DNA of 64,000 bases from Streptoalloteichus hindustanus (GCF_900129375.1 NZ_FQVN01000018.1:1-64000), one strand, 5' to 3'. Shown: positions 17,369 to 26,123, numbered from the stretch's first letter. Made by a program: numbers and translations. Notes: generated by a model from the sequence alone, not told the origin.

Positions 17369-18457
17369 ATGCCACACGAGGTGCGCGGCGTCGTCGCACG
17401 GGGGAAGGGCGAGCCGGTGGAGGTGACCACCGTCGTCGTGCCCGACCCGGGACCCGGTGAGGCCGTGGTCCGGGTGCTGGCCTGCGGGGTCTGCCACACG
17501 GACCTGCACTACCGCGAGGGCGGGATCGGCGACGAGTACCCGTACCTGCTCGGGCACGAGGCGGCCGGCGAGGTGGTCGAGGTCGGCGAGGGCGTCACGA
17601 ACGTCGCGCCCGGCGACTTCGTCGTGTTGAACTGGCGCGCGGTGTGCGGGAGCTGTCGCGCGTGCCGCCGCGGCCGACCGCAGTACTGCTTCTCGACCTT
17701 CAACGCGGCCCGGCCGATGACGTTGGCCTCGGGCGAGCCGCTGTCGCCGGCGCTGGGGATCGGCGCGTTCGCCGAGCGCACCCTTGTCCACAGTGGACAG
17801 TGCACGAAGGTGGACCGCTCGGTCGCGCCGGAGGTCGCCGGGCTGCTCGGGTGCGGCGTGATGGCCGGGCTGGGCGCGGCGATCAACACCGGCGGCGTGG
17901 GCAGGGGCGACAGCGTCGCGGTCATCGGCTGCGGCGGCGTGGGCGACGCCGCGATCGCCGGCGCCAGGCTGGCCGGGGCGACCCGGATCATCGGCGTCGA
18001 CGTGGACCCGCGGAAGCTGGAGTGGGCCAGGGAGTTCGGCGCGACCGACGTGCTGGACGCCCGCGAGGGCGACGTCGTGGAGCGCGTCCGCGAGCTGACC
18101 GACGGGTTCGGCGCGGACGTGGTGATCGACGCGGTGGGCCGGCCGGAGACCTGGCGCCAGGCCTTCTACGCCCGCGACCTGGCCGGCACGGTCGTGCTGG
18201 TCGGCGTGCCCACCCCGGAGATGCGGGTCGAGCTGCCCCTGCTCGACGTGTTCTCGCGGGGCGGCGCGCTGAAGTCGTCGTGGTACGGGGACTGCCTGCC
18301 CGAGCGGGACTTCCCGACCCTGGTCGACCTGCACCTTCAGGGCCGGCTGCCGCTGGAGCGGTTCGTCTCCGAGCGGATCGGGCTCGACGACGTCGAGGCG
18401 GCGTTCGAGCGCATGGAGCGCGGCGAGGTCCTGCGCAGCGTGGTGCTCCTCGGCTGA
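17369..18457 (+). CDS. mscR: S-(hydroxymethyl)mycothiol dehydrogenase
   Basis: This 362-residue zinc-dependent medium-chain dehydrogenase has the length and sequence of mycothiol-dependent formaldehyde dehydrogenase, which oxidises the S-hydroxymethyl adduct of mycothiol to S-formylmycothiol with NAD. Catalytic zinc ligands C42 (GVCHTD) and H63 (GHE) and structural zinc cysteines 93, 96, 99 and 107 are present, as is the NAD loop [10 protein letters not shown]. An AGGAGAGGCGGAC leader precedes the ATG. Its presence implies a mycothiol-producing actinobacterium. A copy of the dispersed palindrome (17785-17799) is embedded in the coding sequence as LVHSGQ. Confidence 0.93.
   Translation: MPHEVRGVVARGKGEPVEVTTVVVPDPGPGEAVVRVLACGVCHTDLHYREGGIGDEYPYLLGHEAAGEVVEVGEGVTNVAPGDFVVLNWRAVCGSCRACRRGRPQYCFSTFNAARPMTLASGEPLSPALGIGAFAERTLVHSGQCTKVDRSVAPEVAGLLGCGVMAGLGAAINTGGVGRGDSVAVIGCGGVGDAAIAGARLAGATRIIGVDVDPRKLEWAREFGATDVLDAREGDVVERVRELTDGFGADVVIDAVGRPETWRQAFYARDLAGTVVLVGVPTPEMRVELPLLDVFSRGGALKSSWYGDCLPERDFPTLVDLHLQGRLPLERFVSERIGLDDVEAAFERMERGEVLRSVVLLG
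17785..17799. repeat. Perfect 15-bp palindrome inside mscR
   Basis: TGTCCACAGTGGACA is identical to the intergenic copy at 16076-16090 but is translated here as part of LVHSGQ, so conservation is not explained by protein sequence. Confidence 0.75.
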
Positions 18458-18466
18458 CCGACGCCA

Positions 18467-18502
18467 TCCGGCCCGCGTGGCGCGCGCGGCGCGCGGGCCG
18501 GA
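18467..18502. terminator. Hairpin between convergent genes
   Basis: TCCGGCCCGCG (18467-18477) pairs perfectly with CGCGGGCCGGA (18492-18502). It lies between the ends of mscR and the PIG-L gene and could terminate both transcripts. No T-run follows. Confidence 0.6.
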
Positions 18503-18515
18503 CGGCTGGCGGAGG

Positions 18516-19235
18516 TCAGAGCAGCTCGAACGACACGCCGAGGCGTCCGCCGAACCGCTCGGCGACCCGCTCGGCGCCCTCGCGGAGGAACACCGCCGGC
18601 TCCGGCCAGTCCGGCCCCAGCCCGTCGAGGTAGGCGCGGTGGTGCAGCAGCGAGCGGACGCCGGCGTCGAAGCTCTCCGTGACGTCGACGGCGTGGGTGG
18701 CGTCCGGCGAGGCGATCACCGCGAGGTGCCGCACGCCGCCCCACGGCTCCAGGCCCTCGTCCACCAGCTCGCGGAACACCCAGCGGTTGGCCGCGTCGCG
18801 CACCGCGTCGATCGCGGCCTGGCCCACCGCCCGGTGGTCGGCCATGTTGAGGAACACGCCGCCGTAGGTCTCGCGGTGGTTGACCACGAGCACCACCTCG
18901 GGCCGGCGCCGGCGGATCACCCGCGCGATGTCGCGGCGCAGCGGCAGGCCGTACTCGATCATCCCGTCCGGGTGGTCGAGGAACTCGACCACGTCCACGC
19001 CCACCTCGGCCGCGCTCGCCACCTGCTCGCGCACCCGGACCTCGGCGCACTCGTCGGGCGCCATGCCGTCGATGCCCGCCTCACCCCGGCTCGCCAGCAG
19101 GTAGTCGACCCGCTTGCCCTGCGCCGTCCAGCGGGCCACCGCCGCCGCGCCGCCGTACTCCATGTCGTCCGGGTGCGCCACGACCACCAGCGCCGACGAC
19201 CAGTCCTCGGGGAACTCAGCCAAGTCCACGATCAC
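18516..19235 (-). CDS. PIG-L/LmbE family zinc deacetylase
   Basis: This 239-residue protein of the LmbE/PIG-L family has the metal motif AHPDDMEYG near residue 20 and a late HHRAYLDGL region. Members deacetylate N-acetylglucosaminyl compounds. In actinobacteria these include MshB (mycothiol synthesis) and Mca (detoxification). It lies beside mscR, which suggests a mycothiol connection. However, it is shorter than typical MshB/Mca (about 290 residues), so the substrate is left open. The GTG start at 19235 follows GGTGAG. Confidence 0.88.
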   Translation of the reverse strand: MIVDLAEFPEDWSSALVVVAHPDDMEYGGAAAVARWTAQGKRVDYLLASRGEAGIDGMAPDECAEVRVREQVASAAEVGVDVVEFLDHPDGMIEYGLPLRRDIARVIRRRRPEVVLVVNHRETYGGVFLNMADHRAVGQAAIDAVRDAANRWVFRELVDEGLEPWGGVRHLAVIASPDATHAVDVTESFDAGVRSLLHHRAYLDGLGPDWPEPAVFLREGAERVAERFGGRLGVSFELL

Positions 19236-19269
19236 ATTCTCACCAAGCGCCGGCGGGCGCGCCGGTGTT

Positions 19270-19319
19270 CCCGCCGGCCGGTCACGGATCTCCTGTCACT
19301 CCGCTGACCGGCCGGCGGG
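19270..19319 (-). terminator. Hairpin terminator of mtnA
   Basis: CCCGCCGGCCGGTCA (19270-19284) and TGACCGGCCGGCGGG (19305-19319) form a perfect 15-bp stem with a 20-base loop, starting 7 bases downstream of the mtnA stop on the minus strand. Confidence 0.8.
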
Positions 19320-19325
19320 GCCGGG

Positions 19326-20339
19326 CTACTCGCCCGCCATCCGCTCCCCGAGGGCGGGCCGCACCACGCGCTTCTCGGTCACCACGGCGGTGACGAGGTC
19401 GGCCGGCGTGACGTCGAAGGCGGGGTTGATCGCCCTGCTGCCCTCCGGCGTCGTCACGCGCCCGGCGAACCGGAGCACCTCGGCGTCGTCCCGCTCCTCG
19501 ATCTCGATGGCCGCGCCGTCCGGCGTCGCCGGGTCGACCGTCGACTCGGGGGCGGCGACCACGAACGGGACGCCGGCCCGCGCCGCGGCCAGGGCCAGCG
19601 GGTAGGTGCCGACCTTGTTGGCCACGTCGCCGTTGGCCGCGACCCGGTCCGCGCCCACGACCACCACGTCCACCAGGCCCCGCGCGATCAGGCCGGGGCC
19701 GGCGCCGTCGACGACCACCCGGTGGTCGACGCCCATGCCGGCCAGCTCGGTGGCCGTGATCCGGGCGCCCTGGAGCAGCGGCCGGGTCTCGTCGGCGAGC
19801 ACCTGGCGCACCAGGCCGTCCTCGTGCAGCGCCCGCACGATGCCCAGCGCCGTGCCCCACGCCACGCAGGCGAGCGCGCCGGTGTGGCAGTGCGTGTGCA
19901 GGCTCATGGGGCGTTCCCCCACCAGCTCGCGCAGCAGCGCCGCGCCCCGGCGGGCGAGCGCCTCGTTCGTGCGCACGTCCGCCTCCAGCAGCTCCAGCGC
20001 GGCGGCCAGCACCGCGTCCTGGCCGGCGTCGACGTGCGGGAGCACCTGGTTCACGGCCCAGCGCAGGTTCACGGCCGTGGGGCGGGCGGAGGCGATGCGC
20101 TCGGCGTCGGCGCGCACGCGCTCCGGGTCGTAGCCGCTCTCCCCGCTGAGCCGCGCGGACAGCGCCACGCCAAGCGCTCCGGTCACGCCGATCAGCGGCG
20201 CGCCGCGCACCGCGAGCCGGCGGATCGCGTCCACCACGTCGTCCACAGTGGACAGACGCAACGGGGTGATCTCGGGCAGTGTCGTCTGGTCGATGGTCAC
20301 GATGTGACCATCGACCCATTCCATGGTTCGGCCGTCCAC
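19326..20339 (-). CDS. mtnA: Methylthioribose-1-phosphate isomerase
   Basis: This 337-residue enzyme of the eIF2B-like sugar isomerase family converts methylthioribose-1-phosphate to methylthioribulose-1-phosphate in methionine salvage. Signature segments are RGAPLIGVTGA, the catalytic-cysteine region LHTHCHTGALA, and VGADRVAANGDVANKVGTY with the catalytic aspartate. GTG 20339 (start reading MDGRTMEWVDG) is chosen because AGGA lies 6 bases upstream. It handles the by-product of SpeE, whose gene is 6 kb away. Only 12 bases separate its start from the divergent gene. Confidence 0.93.
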   Translation of the reverse strand: MDGRTMEWVDGHIVTIDQTTLPEITPLRLSTVDDVVDAIRRLAVRGAPLIGVTGALGVALSARLSGESGYDPERVRADAERIASARPTAVNLRWAVNQVLPHVDAGQDAVLAAALELLEADVRTNEALARRGAALLRELVGERPMSLHTHCHTGALACVAWGTALGIVRALHEDGLVRQVLADETRPLLQGARITATELAGMGVDHRVVVDGAGPGLIARGLVDVVVVGADRVAANGDVANKVGTYPLALAAARAGVPFVVAAPESTVDPATPDGAAIEIEERDDAEVLRFAGRVTTPEGSRAINPAFDVTPADLVTAVVTEKRVVRPALGERMAGE

Positions 20340-20351
20340 CGTCTTCCTACC

Positions 20352-21446
20352 GTGTCGGTCGTGGTCGAGCCGTTCGTGGATGCCGAGCATCCGGCCGACC
20401 CCTACCCGGGCAGTGTGCCCGTCCACTCGTACGCGCACCATGGTGGTGTGGGCTGGCCCCTCCTGTCGGACCGCACGGCGTCGGCCGGATGGCGGGTCGG
20501 CGACGTCGACCTGGACGACTGGTTGGCCGAGCGGGACGCCGAGCCGGTGGCGGAGCGCGTCCCGCTGCTCACCTACGGCTCCAACCGCAACCCCGCCAAG
20601 CTCACCTGGCTCCGGGAGAACCTGGGCCTCACCGGCCCCGTCGTCCTGCTCCGGGCCACGACGCGCGACCTCGCCGCCGTCTGGGCCGCCGGCCTGCGGG
20701 TCCGCGACGGGCAGCGCCCGGCCACGCTGTGCGCGGCGCCCGGCGCGGTCGAGGAGCACTCCGTCTGGCTGGCCACGCCCGAGCAGGTGCGGGTGCTGGA
20801 CCGGTGCGAGGGGCGCGGCGAGCGCTACCGGCTGGTCCGGCTGCGGACCGGCAGCGTCGTCCTGGAGGACGGCTCCCTGGTCGACGCGCCGTGGGCCTAC
20901 ACGGCGGCCACCGGGGTGCGGCTCCCGCTGCTCGTCGACGGCCGGCCGGTGCGCTGCGCCGACACCGCGCAGGACGCCGCGCTGGCGCTGCGGGGCGAGG
21001 CCGGCCCCGACGGGCTGGATGTGTCCGAAGTGGACGGTGACGCCGGCGCGGACGAGTGGCCGGACCGGGTCTTCGTCTACGGAACGCTGCGGCCGGGCGC
21101 GTCCGCGTGGTCGTTGATCTCTCCGCTCGCCATCGGCGAGGGCCGCCCCGCGACGCTGCCGGGCACCCTGCATGACACGGGACGGGGCTACCCGGCCCTG
21201 CGACTGGACGGGGAGTTCCCCGTGCCCGGCCAGGTTCTGACCCTGCGCGACCCCGTCACCGCCCTGGCCCGGCTCGACGCCTACGAGGGCGACGAGTACC
21301 GGCGCGTCCGCGTCCGGCTACCCGACACGTCCGTGTGCTGGGCGTACGTCTGGGCGAGTCCCGACGGCCTCACCGGGATGCCGGTGCTACCACACGGATG
21401 GCCGCAAATCACCACCGATCGGGTGCTTTCCTCGCCTTCCGGCTAA
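20352..21446 (+). CDS. Double gamma-glutamylcyclotransferase-like domain protein
   Basis: This 364-residue protein appears to hold two copies of the GGCT/AIG2 fold. The N-terminal copy begins LLTYGSNRNPAKL (about residue 78) and carries VRVLDRCEGRGERYRLV. The C-terminal copy begins VFVYGTLRPG (about residue 240) and carries LARLDAYEGDEYRRV. Each therefore has the substrate loop (YGSN or YGTL) and the acidic residue of the fold. GGCT enzymes release 5-oxoproline from gamma-glutamyl compounds. The actual substrate is unknown. The start is unsure: no ribosome site precedes GTG 20352, which is almost back-to-back with mtnA. Confidence 0.8.
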   Translation: MSVVVEPFVDAEHPADPYPGSVPVHSYAHHGGVGWPLLSDRTASAGWRVGDVDLDDWLAERDAEPVAERVPLLTYGSNRNPAKLTWLRENLGLTGPVVLLRATTRDLAAVWAAGLRVRDGQRPATLCAAPGAVEEHSVWLATPEQVRVLDRCEGRGERYRLVRLRTGSVVLEDGSLVDAPWAYTAATGVRLPLLVDGRPVRCADTAQDAALALRGEAGPDGLDVSEVDGDAGADEWPDRVFVYGTLRPGASAWSLISPLAIGEGRPATLPGTLHDTGRGYPALRLDGEFPVPGQVLTLRDPVTALARLDAYEGDEYRRVRVRLPDTSVCWAYVWASPDGLTGMPVLPHGWPQITTDRVLSSPSG

Positions 21447-21524
21447 CCCCGCACACCTCCGCACGTCGTGACAGGTGGGAAACCGCGCAGGGGCGGGAAC
21501 CCTCCTGAACTGGAGGTGGTCGCG

Positions 21525-22148
21525 ATGAAGTCGACCTTGACGACGATCTTGTTAGCCGGGTTCGCGCTCGTGGCGTGCGGACCCGAACGCCCGCCCGCGG
21601 ACACCGCCGCGCCGACGTCGTCGTCCGCGAGGGCGACCAGCCAGGGACCCGCCGGTGGGCACCCGACCAGCGCGACCGCTCCGACGGGGGGCGCGGGCTC
21701 CCGCCCCGCCCCGACCTCACGAGCGAACGAGGGCAGGTGTGACCCCCAGATGTTGAACGGCGTTGTCGAGATGCAGGACTCGGCCGCGGGCAACCGCTAC
21801 GCCCGCCTGGTCGTGACGAACACCAGCGACCGCCCCTGCACGCTCCAGGGCTACGTGGGCATGCAGTTGCTGGGCAACGGCCGCGCACCGCTGCCGACGT
21901 CGGTGGACCGGTCCGACAACCCCGGGCCGCAGCTCTTCCGGCTCGCGCCCGGCACGCGGGCGGCGGCGAACCTGCGGTGGGGCGTGGTGCCCGGGGCCGG
22001 CGAGCCCGTTGACCGGCCGTGTCAGCCGGAACCCACCGCCCTGGCCGTGATCCCGCCGGACGAGACGGAGACGTTCTCCGTCCCGTGGTCCTTCGGGCCG
22101 GTCTGCCAGAGCGGCCGAATCACCGTGAGCGCGTTCTTCCCCGTCTAG
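21525..22148 (+). CDS. DUF4232-type secreted lipoprotein
   Basis: This 207-residue lipoprotein has a signal peptide ending in the lipobox LVAC (near residue 18), a Ser/Thr/Pro/Gly linker, and a C-terminal beta-sandwich-like domain. The opening EMQDSAAGNRYARLVVTNTSDRPCTLQGYVGM is typical of DUF4232 proteins. Conserved cysteines flank the domain. It would be anchored to the outer face of the membrane. Function is unknown. The ATG is preceded by GGAGG at 8 bases. A GC-rich hairpin (22155-22184) follows. Confidence 0.82.
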   Translation: MKSTLTTILLAGFALVACGPERPPADTAAPTSSSARATSQGPAGGHPTSATAPTGGAGSRPAPTSRANEGRCDPQMLNGVVEMQDSAAGNRYARLVVTNTSDRPCTLQGYVGMQLLGNGRAPLPTSVDRSDNPGPQLFRLAPGTRAAANLRWGVVPGAGEPVDRPCQPEPTALAVIPPDETETFSVPWSFGPVCQSGRITVSAFFPV

Positions 22149-22154
22149 GCCCGG

Positions 22155-22184
22155 CCCCGGCCCGCGCCCGAGCGCGGGCCGGGG
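22155..22184 (+). terminator. GC hairpin after the DUF4232 gene
   Basis: CCCCGGCCCGCGC (22155-22167) pairs perfectly with GCGCGGGCCGGGG (22172-22184) around CCGA, starting 6 bases after the stop. There is no T-run, as is usual in high-GC actinobacteria. Confidence 0.7.
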
Positions 22185-22324
22185 GTGGTCGGCGAATCCG
22201 CCGAGCGGCTCGTCGCTGCTACTGCTTCCGCGGGCCGCCCGCGCTCGGCTCTTCGGGGCACAGCCCTGTCACTTCCGGTCGACAGCGGTCGGCGGTGGCC
22301 GATGATGTCGGCCGGAGGTGCCGG

Positions 22325-23119
22325 ATGGGGCCGAGAAGTCTTGTCGTGACCCTGGTCGTCGCCGGCTGCGCGGCGCTGACGGCCGCAGCGGCGGCCCCGG
22401 TGGACCCGCCGCCCCGGTCCCGGCTCGACGTCGTGACCGCCCGTGGCGAGCTCCGGGTGTGCAGCACCGGGGACTACCCGCCGTTCACCCACCTCGACCC
22501 GGAAACCGGGGAGTGGAGCGGGATCGACGTCGAGATGGCCCGCGACCTCGCCGCTCGCCTCCGGGTCCGCGCCACCATGGTGCGCACCACGTGGAAAACC
22601 CTGACCGACGACTTCGTCGCCGGCTGCGACATCGGCGTCGGCGGCATCTCGGTCACCCCGGAGAGAGCGCGGAAAGCCGCCTACAGCAAGCACTCCTTCG
22701 TCGACGGCAAAGCGCCGGTCGCGCGGTGCGCGGACGTGGACCGGTTCACCACGCTCGACCAGATCGACCAGCCCGGCACCCGCGTCGTCGTCAACCCCGG
22801 CGGCACCAACGAGCAGTTCGCCCGGGCCAACTTCCGGCGCGCCGCCATCACCGTCCACCCGGACAACACCACGATCTTCGACGAGATCCTCACCGGGCGC
22901 GCCGACGTGATGGTCACCGACGCCGCCGAGGGCCGCTACCAGTCCCGGCGGCGGCCCGGCCTGTGCGCCGTCCGCCCCGACGAGCCGTTCACCCGCACCG
23001 AGAAGGCCTACCTCCTCCCCCTCGGCGACGCCGTCTTCCAGCGCTGGGTCCACCAGTGGCTGGACCGAGCCCTCCACGACGGCACCTACCACCGCATCAC
23101 CACCCCCTGGACCGGCTGA
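22325..23119 (+). CDS. pheC: Exported cyclohexadienyl dehydratase
   Basis: This 264-residue protein has a signal peptide (about residues 1-27) and a periplasmic-binding-protein-like fold. It is close to the cyclohexadienyl dehydratase PheC of Pseudomonas: STGDYPPFTH, SGIDVEMARDLA, GGISVTPER, NPGGTNEQFARANF, HPDNTTIFDEIL and VMVTDAAEGRYQSR all match family positions. PheC converts prephenate to phenylpyruvate (and arogenate to phenylalanine) outside the cytoplasm. A plain amino-acid-binding protein is the alternative, but the NPGGTNEKFAR-type signature favours the enzyme. GGAGG lies 7 bases before the ATG. Confidence 0.85.
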   Translation: MGPRSLVVTLVVAGCAALTAAAAAPVDPPPRSRLDVVTARGELRVCSTGDYPPFTHLDPETGEWSGIDVEMARDLAARLRVRATMVRTTWKTLTDDFVAGCDIGVGGISVTPERARKAAYSKHSFVDGKAPVARCADVDRFTTLDQIDQPGTRVVVNPGGTNEQFARANFRRAAITVHPDNTTIFDEILTGRADVMVTDAAEGRYQSRRRPGLCAVRPDEPFTRTEKAYLLPLGDAVFQRWVHQWLDRALHDGTYHRITTPWTG

Positions 23120-23136
23120 TCCTCCGCCAACACCCC

Positions 23137-23436
23137 TCAGTCGACGTCAGCCTGGTCCAGGATCTCCGCAAGAGAGGGAAGCCTGTTCTCCCGGGCCCAC
23201 TTGATGAGCCGGGCGCGCACCTCGTAGTCCGCCGACTCCCCGTCCAGCGACCGGATCCACCGAGTGCGCGCCATCCCCACCAGGGCCCTCGCCGCTCTCG
23301 GCAGGTCCACGTCGACGGCATAGGTGAGGAAGACATCCGGCGACTGGACGTCCAGACCGGTGACTCGCCCCACCTCGTCCGCCAACCGCTGGCCCTCCGT
23401 CACCAGGACGTCGCACGCACCCCACAGTGCGCTCAC
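23137..23436 (-). CDS. Possible PIN-domain toxin fragment
   Basis: A frame of about 99 residues from GTG 23436 contains CDVLVTEGQRLADEVGRVTG and LDVQSPDVFLTYAVDVD. This resembles the C-terminal half of PIN-domain toxins (VT..+.La...gi.v.sPdeFL). The N-terminal half with its conserved acidic residues is not found in the usual upstream position. The remainder is rich in charged helices. It may be a truncated toxin, or a real small protein that uses an unusual start. The upstream ribosome site is weak. Confidence 0.4.
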   Translation of the reverse strand: MSALWGACDVLVTEGQRLADEVGRVTGLDVQSPDVFLTYAVDVDLPRAARALVGMARTRWIRSLDGESADYEVRARLIKWARENRLPSLAEILDQADVD

Positions 23437-23462
23437 CCTGATCGACTCAGGCGACGGGAGGA

Positions 23463-23624
23463 TCAGAAGTCGTCCGGATAGCCGCCGTGCTCGTGAGTGA
23501 TCCGAGCAATCTCGTCCAGCGCGGACTCCCGCCGTTGCTTCTGCCGCTCGGCGGGGGAAAGCGGGTCCGCAGGACGGGGGTGCCGATCTGTTCCCCACTG
23601 GCTGTTGGGGATACGTCCCACATC
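23463..23624 (-). CDS. Possible antitoxin-tail fragment
   Basis: The frame ending at 23463 carries SPAERQKQRRESALDEIARI followed by THEHGGYPDDF before its stop. This is the look of the charged helical tail of a type II antitoxin, immediately ahead of the PIN-like fragment on the same strand. The part upstream is Pro-rich and unconvincing, and no start is well supported. I list only the credible portion. Confidence 0.3.
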   Translation of the reverse strand, partial: DVGRIPNSQWGTDRHPRPADPLSPAERQKQRRESALDEIARITHEHGGYPDDF

Positions 23625-23838
23625 AAGCAGATGACGCGGAGGGGTGTGGGCGGCACCGAGAACACCGGCGGCCTGATTCGGGGTGGGAGGATCGTCCGGG
23701 GGACGCACGTTGGCCTGCTCCTTCTTGGCGAACGGCCCCGTCGTACCTCGGCATCTGCCGTCTCGCCCGCCGTCGACGCACCGAACAGGGTGGCATCAGG
23801 GCAGCGCAGAGGTCACGCCGCGCAACTGTCAAGGACCG

Positions 23839-24774
23839 TCAGGAGGCGAGGCGGACGGGGAGGCGGCGGGCGCGGATCGCGCGGCGGAGTTCGGCGGCGA
23901 TCTCGACGTACTCGGCGTGGCGGCCGGTGGTCGCCCGGTGCACCAGGCCGATCTGGCGACCGGGGACGGGGCTGCCGAAACGGGCCACGGACAGCCCGGC
24001 GCGCCGCGTCTCCACGGACACCGCGGTCCTGGGCAGCAGGGTGACGCCCATCCCGGCGGCGACGAGCTGCACGAGGGTGCCGAGGCTGGCCGCCCTGGTC
24101 GTGTTCGCGGCCCGGCCGCCGGCCTCCCGGCAGAGGTCCAGCGCCTGGTCCCGCAGGCAGTGGCCCTCCTCCAGGAGGAGGACCTCCAGCTCGCGCAGCG
24201 CCGCGCGGGAGACGCACGCCGAGCCGGCGATCTCGTGTTCCCTGGGCACGACGAGCACGAAGTCCTCGGCGTAGAGCGGGATCTCGACCAGCGCCCGGCC
24301 GCCGGCCGGCAGGGCGAGCACGGCGGCGTCCAGCCGGCCGGAGAACAGGCCCTCCAGCAGCCGCTCCGTGCGCTCCTCGTGCACCTCCGGCTCCAGGCAG
24401 GGGAAGGCGCTGCGCAGGCCGTCGAGGGCGACCGGCAGCAGGTACGGCGCGACGGTGGGGATGATCCCCAGCCGCAGGGCGCCGGCGAACGGCTGCCCGA
24501 CCGACTCCGCCTCGCAGACCAGGGCCTTGACCGCGTCCAGGACGGCCCGGGCGCGGGGCACCATCCGCTCGCCCGCCGCGGTGAGCATCACCCGGCGTGT
24601 GGTGCGTTCCACAAGACGGGCTCCGAGCGCCTCCTCGCAGCCGGCGACCGCGGCCGACAGCGCCGGCTGGCTCACGCCGAGGGCGCTGGCCGCCGCCCTG
24701 AAGTGCAGGTACTCGGCCACCGCGACGAACGCCCTGAGCTGGGCGATCGTTGGGCCGGTGTGACTGATCGGCAC
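23839..24774 (-). CDS. oxyR: LysR-type peroxide sensor OxyR
   Basis: This 311-residue LysR-type regulator has an N-terminal winged helix (residues 8-66) and a sensor domain with the OxyR disulfide region EEGHCLRDQALDLC, matching the redox cysteines C199 and C208 of E. coli OxyR. Other OxyR-like segments are GIIPTVAPYLLP and GMGVTLLPRTAV. Oxidation by peroxide would switch it to activate the divergent ahpC-ahpD operon. The 92-bp region between them contains LysR-type T-N11-A candidates. Confidence 0.92.
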   Translation of the reverse strand: MPISHTGPTIAQLRAFVAVAEYLHFRAAASALGVSQPALSAAVAGCEEALGARLVERTTRRVMLTAAGERMVPRARAVLDAVKALVCEAESVGQPFAGALRLGIIPTVAPYLLPVALDGLRSAFPCLEPEVHEERTERLLEGLFSGRLDAAVLALPAGGRALVEIPLYAEDFVLVVPREHEIAGSACVSRAALRELEVLLLEEGHCLRDQALDLCREAGGRAANTTRAASLGTLVQLVAAGMGVTLLPRTAVSVETRRAGLSVARFGSPVPGRQIGLVHRATTGRHAEYVEIAAELRRAIRARRLPVRLAS

Positions 24775-24866
24775 GTCCGATCAGTCTAGTCGAGTCCGGT
24801 GATTTCTCCTATCAATAGATTCTTGCTCCCATTGGCTACGACGTCGTCGACAACCCAGGAGGCACG
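24775..24866. promoter_or_regulatory. oxyR-ahpC divergent control region
   Basis: This 92-bp intergenic segment holds both promoters. A small dyad CTAT-CA-ATAG (24809-24818) lies in its least GC-rich part and is a candidate for the OxyR site. AGGAGG (24857-24862) precedes the ahpC GTG. The OxyR binding assignment is inference from gene order. Confidence 0.6.
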
Positions 24867-25421
24867 GTGCTGACCGTCGGCCAGCAGTTCCCCGAGTACG
24901 CGCTGACCGCATGTGTGTCGTTGGACGCGGACAACGCGTTCCAGAACGTCGACCACAAGTCCTACGAGGGCAAGTGGCGGGTCGTCTTCTTCTGGCCCAA
25001 GGACTTCACCTTCATCTGCCCGACCGAGATCGCCGCCTTCGGCCGGCTCAACGGCGAGTTCGCCGACCGCGACGCCCAGGTGCTCGGCGTCTCCGTGGAC
25101 TCGGAGTTCGTGCACTTCGCGTGGCGCAAGAACCACCCCGACCTGCGCGACCTGCCCTTCCCGATGCTCAGCGACATCAAGCGCGAGCTGTCGGCGGCCT
25201 GCGGCGTGCTCGGCGAGGACGGCGTGGCGCAGCGGGCCACCTTCATCGTCGACCCCGACAACGAGATCCAGTTCGCGATGGTCACCGCGGGCTCGGTCGG
25301 CCGCAACGTCGAGGAGGTCCTGCGGGTGCTCGACGCCCTGCAGACCGACGAGCTGTGCCCCTGCAACTGGAACAAGGGCCAGGACACCCTCGACGCCGCC
25401 AAGCTGATGGTGGAGGCCTGA
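24867..25421 (+). CDS. ahpC: Alkyl hydroperoxide reductase C (peroxiredoxin)
   Basis: This 184-residue 2-Cys peroxiredoxin reduces peroxides in the cytoplasm. The peroxidatic cysteine C51 sits in [12 protein letters not shown] and the resolving cysteine in [10 protein letters not shown] near the C-terminus. It is of the actinobacterial AhpC subgroup that works with AhpD instead of AhpF, and ahpD follows directly with a one-base overlap (TGATG). Divergent oxyR is the probable activator. Confidence 0.95.
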   Translation: MLTVGQQFPEYALTACVSLDADNAFQNVDHKSYEGKWRVVFFWPKDFTFICPTEIAAFGRLNGEFADRDAQVLGVSVDSEFVHFAWRKNHPDLRDLPFPMLSDIKRELSAACGVLGEDGVAQRATFIVDPDNEIQFAMVTAGSVGRNVEEVLRVLDALQTDELCPCNWNKGQDTLDAAKLMVEA

Positions 25422-25954
25422 TGTCGCTGGACGCGCTCAAGGCGGCGCTGCCGTCCTACGCGAAGGACACCAAGCTGAACCTCGGCTCGGTGATCGGCAC
25501 GTCCACGCTGCCGAAGCAGCAGCTGTGGGGCACCGTGCTCGCGGTGGCCGTCGCGTCCCGCAACGCCGTGGTGCTGCGCGAGCTGGCCGAGGCCGCCGGC
25601 GAGCACCTGTCGCCGGAGGCGGTGGACGCGGCCAAGGCCGCCGCCTCGATCATGGCGATGAACAACATCTACTACCGGTCGAAGCACCTGGTCGGCGACC
25701 CGGAGTACAACACCCTCCCCGCCCGCCTGCGCATGCAGGTGATCGGCAACCCGGGCGTGGAGAAGGTCGACTTCGAGCTGTGGAGCCTGGCGGTCTCGGC
25801 CATCACCGGCTGCGGCGTCTGCCTGGAGTCGCACGAGAAGACGCTGCGGGAGGCCGGCGTGCCCCGGGAGACCGTGCACGAGGCCCTGCGCGTCGCGGCC
25901 GTGGTGCACGCCGCCGCGGTCACCCTGGACGCGGAGCTGGCGCTCAGCGCCTGA
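25421..25954 (+). CDS. ahpD: Alkylhydroperoxidase AhpD
   Basis: This 177-residue all-helical protein has the AhpD active site CGVCLESH (C131, C134, H138) in [12 protein letters not shown]. In mycobacteria AhpD links lipoamide (via dihydrolipoamide succinyltransferase and dehydrogenase) to AhpC. Length and sequence are typical. It overlaps the ahpC stop and is followed by a clear terminator at 25983-26010. Confidence 0.95.
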   Translation: MSLDALKAALPSYAKDTKLNLGSVIGTSTLPKQQLWGTVLAVAVASRNAVVLRELAEAAGEHLSPEAVDAAKAAASIMAMNNIYYRSKHLVGDPEYNTLPARLRMQVIGNPGVEKVDFELWSLAVSAITGCGVCLESHEKTLREAGVPRETVHEALRVAAVVHAAAVTLDAELALSA

Positions 25955-25982
25955 GCCCGGCCGGCGCGGCGGTTCGCCTCGG

Positions 25983-26010
25983 GAGGCGGGGTCCCTCGGG
26001 ACCCCGCCTC
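25983..26010 (+). terminator. Terminator of the ahpCD operon
   Basis: GAGGCGGGGTCCC (25983-25995) pairs with GGGACCCCGCCTC (25998-26010), a perfect 13-bp stem with a very tight loop. A T-rich tract (CTTCTCGTTCTCGTTCC) follows. Confidence 0.85.
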
Positions 26011-26123
26011 CTTCTCGTTCTCGTTCCTGTCGCTGCGCCCCTTTTCCCCCGGAACACGGCAGGATGCCCGGGGGCCGGCCGGCCGCCGGCCCGGTCCCGC
26101 CCTGCGGAAGAATCGGGGACGCC

